From JAKFDI01 sp036676235 (lineage in GTDB: Bacteria > Pseudomonadota > Gammaproteobacteria > Burkholderiales > Burkholderiaceae_C): a DNA stretch of 64,000 nt. This document shows, piece after piece, positions 1 to 7,602 of this stretch. The translations under genes were made by a program, and so were the position numbers. The stretch is from contig JAKFDI010000103.1 of the NCBI GenBank assembly GCA_036676235.1, forward strand, positions 196,610 to 260,609. The letters run 5' to 3'. The notes under the pieces are model-generated. The model was not told the origin of the DNA. It saw nothing but the letters and a program-made list of their open reading frames with translations, and did no database searches. How positions within the stretch are numbered: position 1 is the stretch's first letter; each line of letters opens with the position of its first letter.

Positions 1-718
1 CTCGGCGGCTGCGCTGGCCGAAGGCGCGGTGTGGCTGCAGAGCCTCGGCAACACCGCACTCGCGCGGCGCTGCCGGGAGGAGTCGCAGGCGGTGCTGAAC
101 CTGCTCGACGGCTATTGGGTGGAAGGACACGACGCGACGCCAGGCTACTACCGCTCACGCGTGCTGGCGGACGACCGGCCGAGTGCGAAAGACCTGGACA
201 TCGCGGTGATCCTGTCGGCGATCCATGGCGTAGGCGCCGGTTCGCTCCCTCTCCCGCCGGGGCGGGAGAGGGAGCAAGATCCTGGTCGACCGAAACACAC
301 CGTGGCCGATCCGCGGATGCACGCCACGCTGGCGCGCCTGGACGCGCTGTTCGACGCGGCCTATCCGATCAACCACGGCCGCGCCGCCGGCCGCGGCCCG
401 GCGATGGGCCGCTACGCCGGCGACGTCTACTTCTCGGGCGGCGCCTACTACTTCGCAACGCTAGGCGCCGCCGAGTTCTGCTTTCGCGCCGCGGCGCTGG
501 GCAGCGGCGATGCCGGCCACTGGTTCGAGCGCGGCGACGCCTACCTCGCCGCGGTGCGCGCCTACACGCCCGCCAGTGGCGATCTGTCGGAGCAGTTCGA
601 TCAGAAGAGCGGCGCGCAGACCTCGGCGAAGCACCTTGCCTGGAGCTACGCCGCCTTCATCTCGTGTGCCTCGGCGCGCCGCATCGCTGCAACCTTGCGA
701 ACGCCGAATCCTCGATGA
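1..718 (+). CDS. Glucoamylase, GH15 fungal-type, C-terminal part (gene starts before the window)
   Basis: The reading frame is open from base 2, so the start lies upstream; 238 codons are visible. Glucoamylases release glucose from the non-reducing ends of starch and related alpha-glucans by inversion. The end of the protein matches the fungal glucoamylase pattern: RYAGDVYFSGGAYYFATLGAAE, then LSEQFD carrying the likely general base Glu (codon 590-592), then LAWSYAAF. The motif RY..D.Y..G..(W/Y)...TL.AAE is typical of the family. A perfect 15-bp inverted repeat (244-275) is read through in frame and adds roughly 20 Gly/Pro/Arg-rich residues not expected in the family. The stop codon overlaps the next start (ATGA). 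Family call is confident; substrate is inferred. Confidence 0.85.
   Translation, partial: SAAALAEGAVWLQSLGNTALARRCREESQAVLNLLDGYWVEGHDATPGYYRSRVLADDRPSAKDLDIAVILSAIHGVGAGSLPLPPGREREQDPGRPKHTVADPRMHATLARLDALFDAAYPINHGRAAGRGPAMGRYAGDVYFSGGAYYFATLGAAEFCFRAAALGSGDAGHWFERGDAYLAAVRAYTPASGDLSEQFDQKSGAQTSAKHLAWSYAAFISCASARRIAATLRTPNPR
244..275. repeat. Palindromic repeat inserted in the glucoamylase frame
   Basis: GCTCCCTCTCCCGCC at 244-258 is the exact reverse complement of 261-275, with a 2-base centre. CTCCCTCTCCC-type palindromes are dispersed intergenic repeats in many Burkholderiales; here the element lies inside a coding frame and is translated without a stop. Confidence 0.7.
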
Positions 719-2487
719 GCACACCGCCCTCGCGCCGCTCCGAGCTGGTCGTGAAGACCGGCGTCGTCCATCAGCTGGGCGTGTTGTTCGGCGCATGGCG
801 AGCGTCCGCCGTCGCGAACACGCTGGCCGCGCTGGTGGGCGGGATCGTCGTGGCCATTGCGTTCACGGCGTATGGGCAGCTCGCGCTGAATGAATGGAAC
901 AAGCCGTTCTACGACGCGATCTCGCGGCGCGACGTGCGCGACTTCATCTGGCAGCTCGGGGTGTTCGCGGTGATCGCGGGCGCGCTGCTGGTGCTGAATG
1001 TCGGGCAGCGGTGGCTGGTGGAAACCTTGCAGCTCAAGCTGCGCGAGGGGCTGGTCACCGATCTCGTGGGACTCTGGCTGCAACCGCGCCGGGCGTTCTG
1101 GCTCGCGGGCAGCGGCCCGATGGGCGCCCATCCGGACCAGCGCATGCACGACGACGCGCTGAAACTGTGCGATCTGTCGGCCAGCCTCGGGGTGGGTCTG
1201 CTGCAGGCAGCGGTGCTGTTCGGCAGCTTCTCGAGCGTGCTGTGGATCCTCTCCAAGGACTTCACCTTGTTCATCGACGGGGAGGATGTTGCCCTGCCGG
1301 GCTTCATGCTGTGGGCCGCGATCCTGTATGCAGGCGCCGGCTCGCTGCTCAGCTACTGGGTCGGCAAGAACCTGATCGCGCGCAATGCCGAGCGCTACGC
1401 GCGCGAAGGCGAGTTGCGCTTCTCGCTGACCCGCATCAACGAACATCTCGACGACATCTCGCTGGCGGGCGGCGAGGCCGACGAGAAGCGCCGGGTGGCG
1501 TCGACGCTGAACGACGTCTTGCACGCCACCTCGCGCGTGGTGCTCGGGCTGACCCACCTCACCTGGGTCACCTCGGGCTTCGGCTGGGTCACCCTCATCG
1601 TGCCGACGCTGGTGGCGGCGCCGCTGTACTTCTCGGGGAAGGTGTCGTTCGGCGGCCTGATGATGGCCGCGGCCGCCTTCACGCAGGCGCAGGCGTCGCT
1701 GCGCTGGTTCATCGACAACTTCAGCATCATTGCCGACTGGCGTGCCACGCTGCTGCGCGTCGTCGGCCTGCGCGAGGTGCTGGCGTCCGATCTGGAAGCG
1801 GCGCAGCGCGGCAGCCGCATCACCTACGCCGAGAGCGAACCCGGAACCCTCGCGATCGAATCGCTCGAGGTGCGCGTGTGGGCCGGCCGCGATCGGCTGG
1901 ACGCCTCCGATGTGGTCGTGCACGCGGGTCAGCGCCTGCTGATCCTCGGCGCACCGGGCACCGAGAAGACCCTGCTGTTCCGGGCGCTCGCGGGCCTCTG
2001 GCCGTGGGGCGCCGGCACCGTGCGCCGGCCCCGCGGCGAGCTGATCCACTACATGCCGCGCGGCACGCCCTACCTTCCCCGCGGCACGCTGGCCGATGTG
2101 CTGTGCTATGCGATGGCGTCGCCCCGCTACCCGCGCGAAGCCATGGCGGCAGCGCTGGCCAGCGTGGGCCTGCAGCGGCTGGAGCCCATGCTGAACGAGC
2201 CCCGTCGCTGGGAGCAGGAACTCAGCATCGACGAGCAGCACTTGCTGGCCTTCGCTCGCGTGGTGCTGCAAAGCCCGCCCTGGCTGGTGATGGACGAAGC
2301 CTTCGGCGCGTTCGACGACGACACGCTGGCACGCCTCATCGACGTGCTGAACGGCCAGCTCGCGCACACGGGCATCGTCCACATCGGCTCGGCCGGCGAG
2401 GCGCACGACCGGCTGTTCACGCAGGTGGTGCGGCTGGTCAAGGCGCCGGAGCGCCGCCAGGCGAGGCGGGACGAGGAGTCTCCATGA
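715..2487 (+). CDS. SbmA/YddA-type ABC transporter, fused permease and ATP-binding domains
   Basis: 590 residues. The N-terminal part is a membrane domain with several hydrophobic helices (about residues 25-330) and the SbmA/BacA-like signature NEWNKPFYDAI. The C-terminal part is an ABC ATPase (about 380-580). Walker B is clear (WLVMDEAF). Walker A reads GAPGTEKT, with Glu where the third Gly of GxxGxGK(S/T) should be, and the signature reads LSIDEQ instead of LSGGQ. This family (YddA, Rv1819c, ABCD-like) exports or imports peptides, cobalamin or acyl compounds across the inner membrane. The start ATG overlaps the glucoamylase stop; the 3' end overlaps the hydrolase start (ATGA), so the genes are probably translationally coupled. 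Substrate unknown. Confidence 0.8.
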   Translation: MSTPPSRRSELVVKTGVVHQLGVLFGAWRASAVANTLAALVGGIVVAIAFTAYGQLALNEWNKPFYDAISRRDVRDFIWQLGVFAVIAGALLVLNVGQRWLVETLQLKLREGLVTDLVGLWLQPRRAFWLAGSGPMGAHPDQRMHDDALKLCDLSASLGVGLLQAAVLFGSFSSVLWILSKDFTLFIDGEDVALPGFMLWAAILYAGAGSLLSYWVGKNLIARNAERYAREGELRFSLTRINEHLDDISLAGGEADEKRRVASTLNDVLHATSRVVLGLTHLTWVTSGFGWVTLIVPTLVAAPLYFSGKVSFGGLMMAAAAFTQAQASLRWFIDNFSIIADWRATLLRVVGLREVLASDLEAAQRGSRITYAESEPGTLAIESLEVRVWAGRDRLDASDVVVHAGQRLLILGAPGTEKTLLFRALAGLWPWGAGTVRRPRGELIHYMPRGTPYLPRGTLADVLCYAMASPRYPREAMAAALASVGLQRLEPMLNEPRRWEQELSIDEQHLLAFARVVLQSPPWLVMDEAFGAFDDDTLARLIDVLNGQLAHTGIVHIGSAGEAHDRLFTQVVRLVKAPERRQARRDEESP

Positions 2488-4769
2488 CTGATCGCGCGCG
2501 CCGTGCCTTCGTGCTGCTGCTGTTGGCGCTGCCGATGGTGGCGCGGGCGCTGGACTTCGGCTTCAAGGCACCGCACGACCCCGACGATGTCGCCGCGGTG
2601 GCCGTGATGCGCGACCTGGCGCAGCGCATCGTGCCGGTCTACCAGGCAGCCGACACCGATGCCTACCTGGCCAACCTGATCGCGCTGCAGATCGTCGGCG
2701 GCACCTACGGCGCGGCATACGACAGCAGCAAGCTGCTGCGCAACCGCTACCGGGGCAAGCCGTTCGATGCCCTGGCCCAGCGCGCGGTGCTCGACGGTCT
2801 CTACGCGCGTGCGCGCCAGATCGAAGCGCAAGAGCGCATCGACTTCGGCACGGCTTACGCGCGCTCGTTCACGGAGCTGATGCCGTCCCTCGACAACGCG
2901 CAAGCCGCGGCCGTCGTGGCGCGGCTGCAGACCCCGCCGGCGCATTACCGCGAGCAGGTGCAGCAAGCCTTCGATCGCTGGCGCGCCAAGGGCAGCATCC
3001 CGCAGTCCGACGCCGTGGCGCTCGTGCGCGACTGGCTGGCCTACGAGTCGCGCCGCAGCTTCGCCGTGCTGCTGCCCGAGCTGGTCGCCGCGGAAATCGC
3101 TCGCCGCTACGTGGTGGAGGCCGATGTCCTGATCCCTGTGGGCGCGGGTGTCGTCATCCACGCGAGCATGGTCCGGCCCGCCGGCGAGAAGACCGCGAAA
3201 TCCGCAACAGGCCGCCTGCCGACGCTGCTGCGCTTCACGCTCGACCCCGCCGAGGACGACGCGCAGCGCAGCGCCTTCAAGGGCTATGTCGGCATCACGG
3301 CGTACGTGCGAGGACGCACGCCCGACGGCCAGGGCGACGCCTGGCCGTTCGCTCGCAACGACGGCGAAGACGCGGCCGCCGTCATCGACTGGATCACGCG
3401 GCAGCCGTGGAGCGACGGCCGCGTTGCCATGCTCGGCGACGGCTACTCCGGCTACGCCGCCTGGGCCACGGCCCGCAGGAAGCCGGCGGCGCTCAAGGCC
3501 ATCGCGACGATCGCGCCGATGGCGCCCGGCATCGACTTCCCGATGGCCGGGCAGATCTATCGCAACCGCATGGTCCGCTGGGCGCAGGAGCACGCGATGG
3601 CCGAGCCGCCGCTTGGCGGCACCGAAGCCGAAACCGACGCTGAATGGCGCGAACGCGAGGAGCGCTGGTATCGCCTCGGGCGCCCGTACTGGGACGTGGA
3701 CCGCGTCATGATCGGCCAGCGCAGCAGGCTGATCCGCACCTGGCTCACGCACCCGAGCCACGACCGCTACTGGCGCAACTTCCTGCCGTCGCCGGGCCAG
3801 TTCGCGCAGGTCGACATCCCGGTACTCCACATCGCCGGCTACTACGGTGCCGAGGCCGGCGCGCTGTACTACCACCACGAACATCTTCGCAACCGTCCGC
3901 AGGCCGACACGACGCTGTTGCTCGGCCCCTGGGACGCTCGCTCGATCCGGCTCGGCACGGCGGCAACGCTGCGCGGCTACACGCTCGACCCGGTCGCTCG
4001 CGTCGATCTGCCCGAGCTGCGCTACCAGTGGCTCGACCACGTCTTCAAGGGCGCGAAGAAGCCCGCGCTGCTGCAGGCCCGCGTCAACTACCAGGTGATG
4101 GGCGCCGACCAGTGGCGCCATGTGCCGATGCTGGACGCGCCCGATCGCCCGCGGCTGCGCCTGTACCTCGACACCCGTCGTCGGGACGGCCCGCACCGTC
4201 TGTTGTCGTCGCCGTCCGAAGGCGGCGGCAAGGCGCAACTTTCGGTCGATCTGGCCGACCGCAGTGACGCGCACATCCCATGGCCCGACGCGCTGCGCAC
4301 CACGCAGCTGCCGACGCGCAACAGCATCCGCTTCGTCAGCGATCCGCTGCCCCAGGACACCGAAATCAGCGGCAGCCTGCGCGGCGAGTTCGACATCACG
4401 CCCTCGCGGCAGGACGTGGACTTGAACGTCTCGCTGTACGAGCAGACGGCGAGCGGCGACTACCTGTTGCTGTTCGCGCCGTACGACTTTCGCGCAAGCT
4501 ACGCCGGCCACCGCATCAACCGCCGGCTTCTCAGGGCCGGCGTGCGCCAGTCGCTCGCGTTCACCGCCGAGCGCATGACCGCTCGCAAACTTGCGGCGGG
4601 CAGCCGTCTGGTGCTCGTGGTCGGCCTCAACAAACGCCCCGACCGGCAGATCAACTACGGCAGCGGCAAGGACGTGAACTCCGAGTCGATCGCCGAAGAC
4701 GCGGCGCGGCCCGTGCGCGTGCGCTGGCATGCGGGCAGCCACGTGGAGCTTCAGACGGGCACGCCGTGA
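2484..4769 (+). CDS. CocE/NonD-family hydrolase (X-Pro dipeptidyl-peptidase S15 type), exported
   Basis: 761 residues with an N-terminal signal peptide (hydrophobic VLLLLALPMVARA, residues 9-21). After an unassigned segment of about 200 residues comes an alpha/beta-hydrolase domain with nucleophile motif GDGYSGY (near residue 320), then a C-terminal jelly-roll typical of the S15/CocE family (SGSLRGEFDI..., ending about residue 750). Family members hydrolyse acyl esters or X-Pro peptides and include cocaine esterase. It overlaps the ABC transporter by four bases, so it is cotranslated with a membrane transporter and probably acts in the periplasm or outside the cell. Substrate is not predictable; the long N-terminal extension is unusual for CocE itself. 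Confidence 0.8.
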   Translation: MTDRARRAFVLLLLALPMVARALDFGFKAPHDPDDVAAVAVMRDLAQRIVPVYQAADTDAYLANLIALQIVGGTYGAAYDSSKLLRNRYRGKPFDALAQRAVLDGLYARARQIEAQERIDFGTAYARSFTELMPSLDNAQAAAVVARLQTPPAHYREQVQQAFDRWRAKGSIPQSDAVALVRDWLAYESRRSFAVLLPELVAAEIARRYVVEADVLIPVGAGVVIHASMVRPAGEKTAKSATGRLPTLLRFTLDPAEDDAQRSAFKGYVGITAYVRGRTPDGQGDAWPFARNDGEDAAAVIDWITRQPWSDGRVAMLGDGYSGYAAWATARRKPAALKAIATIAPMAPGIDFPMAGQIYRNRMVRWAQEHAMAEPPLGGTEAETDAEWREREERWYRLGRPYWDVDRVMIGQRSRLIRTWLTHPSHDRYWRNFLPSPGQFAQVDIPVLHIAGYYGAEAGALYYHHEHLRNRPQADTTLLLGPWDARSIRLGTAATLRGYTLDPVARVDLPELRYQWLDHVFKGAKKPALLQARVNYQVMGADQWRHVPMLDAPDRPRLRLYLDTRRRDGPHRLLSSPSEGGGKAQLSVDLADRSDAHIPWPDALRTTQLPTRNSIRFVSDPLPQDTEISGSLRGEFDITPSRQDVDLNVSLYEQTASGDYLLLFAPYDFRASYAGHRINRRLLRAGVRQSLAFTAERMTARKLAAGSRLVLVVGLNKRPDRQINYGSGKDVNSESIAEDAARPVRVRWHAGSHVELQTGTP

Positions 4770-4992
4770 AGCTCCTTCGGGCACGACCTGCACCGACCCG
4801 TCCAAGAAATCATTCGGCGCGCCACCGTGCCACGTCCCAAGTGGGGTCAAGCGCGCAGCTGGCGCCGCCCGGGCCTAAGGTCGGCGGCATGCAGTCCGTG
4901 GCGCCCACCCATGCTGCGCCGCGCGGCGCACCGGCACCCGGGTTGCTGGCGATCGAGGACCCCCGCGCGCCGCGCGACCACACGAGGTGACC
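4770..4992. other. Intergenic region before the ParM-like gene
   Basis: 223 bases without a supported gene. The frame crossing from the previous gene shows no recognisable protein. I see no clear promoter or terminator apart from the Shine-Dalgarno GAGGTGA at 4984-4990, which selects the ATG at 4993. Confidence 0.4.
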
Positions 4993-6129
4993 ATGGCCCC
5001 ATCCAACTCTTCCAAGCTGCGCGAAGTGCCCCGCGAGCGCAGCGAAAGCACCGCCGCTGCCGCCGCGGTGGTGCGCGCCATCGACGTCGGCTTCGGGCTG
5101 GTGAAATTCAGCTTGCCGGCCGAAGGCGGGATCACGTTCTCGTCATTCCCTTCCATGGCGATTCCCGCTGACGTGAGTGCGGTGCGCAGTCTCAGCACGC
5201 GCCGGCGCGACACCTTCGATGTGCCAGTCGAGGGCGCGCAGTACGAAGTCGGCCGGGATGTCGGCCTCGCGCAGGCAGGCGGCAGCTTCGGCCGGGACGT
5301 GACCGACGAGTTCTACAAGGGTGCGATCTACGAGGCCCTGACCAAGGGCGCGCTGCGCTACATGGCGGAAGCGGGCGACCAGACGGTGGATGTGCTGGTG
5401 CTCGGATTGCCCGTCAACCAGTACAACGACGCGAAGCGGCGCGACCACCTGCGCCAGACCTATGAGCGCAGCGTGGACCTCGGCGACGGCAAGTCGATCC
5501 AGGTGCGCAAGGTGGTCGTGCAGGCGCAGCCGATGGGCGGCTACGCCGCGCTGGAAGATCATTTCGACGAAATCAACCAGGTCATCGAGCAGACGGGCGG
5601 CGCGCTGCAGCGGCTGCGCTCCGTTGACGACCTCGATGAACTGGCGGTGCTGGTGGTCGATCCCGGCGAGCACACGCTCGACTGGCTGCTGATCCAGCAG
5701 GGCAGCATCAACCCGCGGGCGAGCGGCGCGGCCTCCGATGCGGGGCGGCACCGGGTGATCCGCGCCGTGCAGGATTCGCTGGCCGCCGATATCGGCCGAC
5801 CGCTCGGCCCGGCGGTCGCCCCGCGCATCAACGAGGCGCTGCGCCAGCAGGAGGCGGTCAAGCTGAGCGGCGTGGCGCACGACCTGCAGAAGTACGAGCC
5901 GCAGATCATGAGCGTCGTGGAGGATTCGCTGAACCGGATGATCGACGGCCTGCGCGACGCGCACGAGATCATCGACCTGATCGTCCTGGTCGGCGGCCAC
6001 CCGGGCCGCTACCGCGACGTGCTCAGCCGGCGCTTCCCGTCCATCCCGGTGTTCGTCGCGCCGGAGTCGATGTCCGCCAACGTGCGCGGCTTCCAGATGA
6101 TCGGCGAGGCGATGGCCGAAGCGGCGTGA
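4993..6129 (+). CDS. ParM/StbA-like actin-type ATPase (PRTRC protein D-like)
   Basis: 378 residues of actin/Hsp70-fold ATPase. The phosphate-1 strand is AIDVGFGLVKF (about residues 30-40), phosphate-2 is LVVDPGEHTLDW (about 218-229), and the adenosine loop is LIVLVGGHPGRY (about 327-338). These match ParM/StbA plasmid segregation proteins, including the D protein of the PRTRC cassette. Such proteins polymerise to push DNA copies apart, or act in plasmid stability. ATG 4993 was chosen over GTG 4987 because of the Shine-Dalgarno GAGGTGA just upstream. It is followed 25 bases later by a small gene that may encode its DNA-binding adaptor. No other PRTRC or plasmid genes are near. Confidence 0.75.
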   Translation: MAPSNSSKLREVPRERSESTAAAAAVVRAIDVGFGLVKFSLPAEGGITFSSFPSMAIPADVSAVRSLSTRRRDTFDVPVEGAQYEVGRDVGLAQAGGSFGRDVTDEFYKGAIYEALTKGALRYMAEAGDQTVDVLVLGLPVNQYNDAKRRDHLRQTYERSVDLGDGKSIQVRKVVVQAQPMGGYAALEDHFDEINQVIEQTGGALQRLRSVDDLDELAVLVVDPGEHTLDWLLIQQGSINPRASGAASDAGRHRVIRAVQDSLAADIGRPLGPAVAPRINEALRQQEAVKLSGVAHDLQKYEPQIMSVVEDSLNRMIDGLRDAHEIIDLIVLVGGHPGRYRDVLSRRFPSIPVFVAPESMSANVRGFQMIGEAMAEAA

Positions 6130-6154
6130 CGCAGGCGCCCCGCCGGAGTCGCCG

Positions 6155-6514
6155 ATGGCCGTGATGCGGCTGGTGATCGAGGTCGACAGCGAGGTGTACC
6201 CCGAACTCCATGCCGGCCTGTCCGCGATCTCGCGGCCCGAGGCGCGGGAGGAGCGGCTGCGGCAGCTGGCAGCCTCCGGCCTGGTGTGGGAGAGCGTGCG
6301 CATGCGCGGCACTGCGGTACCCGCGCTGCGGCCGCCCCCGGCTTCGGCGGCGCAGGTGCCGGTATTGCAGGACGTGGTCGACACGGGCCAATGGCCGGTT
6401 GTCCCGGACGCGCCGGCCCCGCCGCCGGCGCTGGAGACGCCGGTGCGCCGCACCGGCGCGCGCTCGGCGCGGCTCAAGCGCATGAACGACCGGGGCCTGT
6501 TCAAGAACGGGTAG
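6155..6514 (+). CDS. Small protein, possible ParR/StbB-like adaptor
   Basis: 119 residues. I do not recognise a named family. The N-terminus has a short beta strand (MRLVIEVD) followed by helices (AREERLRQLAASGL), the order expected of a ribbon-helix-helix DNA-binding domain. The middle is Pro/Ala-rich and the end is basic (SARLKRMNDRGLF). Its place directly after a ParM-like ATPase fits a parM-parR arrangement, in which ParR binds a centromere and the filament end. Start is supported by GGAG about six bases upstream. The role is inferred from context only. Confidence 0.5.
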   Translation: MAVMRLVIEVDSEVYPELHAGLSAISRPEAREERLRQLAASGLVWESVRMRGTAVPALRPPPASAAQVPVLQDVVDTGQWPVVPDAPAPPPALETPVRRTGARSARLKRMNDRGLFKNG

Positions 6515-6567
6515 CGCGCCGCTTGGCAGGCGCTCCGTGGCCGTCGACAAGCCCTGAGCCCTAGCCC

Positions 6568-7473
6568 CTATGTGCGCGCCGAGCCGACGAAGAGTTCGGC
6601 CACCGTTCGGCGCAGCCACACGTTGCCGGCATCGACGTTGAAGCGCTCGTGCCAGTGCTGCTTGACCTTGTACGAGGGCATGGGCACCGGCACGGAAAGC
6701 AGCTGGACCGGCGCCTGCGAGGCCAAGGTTTCGCCCAGCAGCCGCGGAACGATCACGAGGAGTTCCGTCTGCGCGACGATGCGCGCCACGCCGAGGAAGC
6801 TCGGCACGCGCAACACCGCGCGCCGTTCGATCTTGTGCTTTGCGAGCACCTTCTCGACGATCGAGTGACCCGTGCCCGAGGTGGTGACCACGACGTGGCC
6901 TTCAGCGCAGAACGCGCGGCGGGTGAGCTTGGACTTCACCCGTGGATGCGCTGTCGCGGCCAGGCAGACGAAGTCCTGCACGAAGAGCGCCTGCTGGTAG
7001 AAGCCGGCTTCCAGCGCTGGCGTGAACCCGATGGCGAGATCGACATCGCCTGACTCCAGGCGCCGCCGGCTGTCCGCCCCGATGTTTTCGGCCTCGATGC
7101 TCACGCCCGGCGCCACCTGCTGAAGGTGGTTGATGAGCCGCGGCAGCAGCACGATCTCGCTGATGTCCGTCATGCAGATGCGGAACCTGCGCTCCTCCTG
7201 CCCGGGGACGAACGCGCTGCGGGTGCCGCGTGCCGTGGCGAGGCGCGCCAGCGCTTCGGCCAGATCCGGATAGATGCGCTGCGCATGCGGCGTCGGCTCC
7301 ATGCCGCGCGAGGTGCGGCTGAACAGCGGATCGTCGAAATGCCGGCGCAGCTTGCCCAGCGCAATGCTGGCGCTCGCCTGTGCCATGCCGAGCCGCTGGG
7401 CCGCGCGCGACACGCTTTGCGTGCGGTACACCTCGACGAACACGCCGAGCCATTCGAGGTCGAGCTTTGCCAC
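6568..7473 (-). CDS. LysR-family transcriptional regulator
   Basis: 301 residues. The N-terminal winged helix (residues 1-60) has the usual LysR pattern (VFVEVYRTQSVSRAAQRLGM, then ASIALGKLRRHFDDPLFSR). The rest is a substrate-binding domain that senses the inducer. It is divergent from the MobA-like hydroxylase, the classic arrangement for an aromatic-catabolism LysR activator. The GTG at 7473 is preferred because GAGGG lies seven bases upstream and the reading matches the canonical LysR start; longer readings add an untypical N-terminus. Confidence 0.85.
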   Translation of the reverse strand: MAKLDLEWLGVFVEVYRTQSVSRAAQRLGMAQASASIALGKLRRHFDDPLFSRTSRGMEPTPHAQRIYPDLAEALARLATARGTRSAFVPGQEERRFRICMTDISEIVLLPRLINHLQQVAPGVSIEAENIGADSRRRLESGDVDLAIGFTPALEAGFYQQALFVQDFVCLAATAHPRVKSKLTRRAFCAEGHVVVTTSGTGHSIVEKVLAKHKIERRAVLRVPSFLGVARIVAQTELLVIVPRLLGETLASQAPVQLLSVPVPMPSYKVKQHWHERFNVDAGNVWLRRTVAELFVGSART

Positions 7474-7493
7474 CGAACCCTCTATACGAAAAC

Positions 7494-7508
7494 GATATGA
7501 GAAGTATC
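7494..7508. promoter_or_regulatory. Candidate LysR operator (T-N11-A)
   Basis: GATA-N7-TATC dyad (GATATGAGAAGTATC) in the divergent region between the LysR gene and the hydroxylase. It contains the T-N11-A spacing of LysR sites. By-eye call. Confidence 0.4.
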
Positions 7509-7520
7509 TGCTTTCATGGT

Positions 7521-7549
7521 TTGACGCAATCTTGATGCGGGTCAATAGT
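7521..7549 (+). promoter_or_regulatory. Candidate sigma-70 promoter of the hydroxylase gene
   Basis: TTGACG at 7521-7526, then 17 bases, then AATAGT at 7544-7549 (or CAATAG with a 16-base spacer). It lies downstream of the candidate LysR site and gives a leader of about 45 bases. Confidence 0.4.
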
Positions 7550-7602
7550 TCGCGGTGGCGCGAGCGCCGAGCCCTGCCGCGCGAGATCACGAAAGAAGAG
7601 AG

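Noticed and set aside
646..2406. 586-codon leftward open frame opposite the ABC exporter
   Set aside because: Antisense shadow; His/Arg/Gln-rich translation with no family pattern, while the plus strand encodes a recognisable transporter.
4993..6514. Evidence that the window is a plasmid
   Set aside because: A ParM-like gene alone is not enough; ppc, hemCDXY and tRNA-Arg argue for chromosome, and no replication gene is seen.
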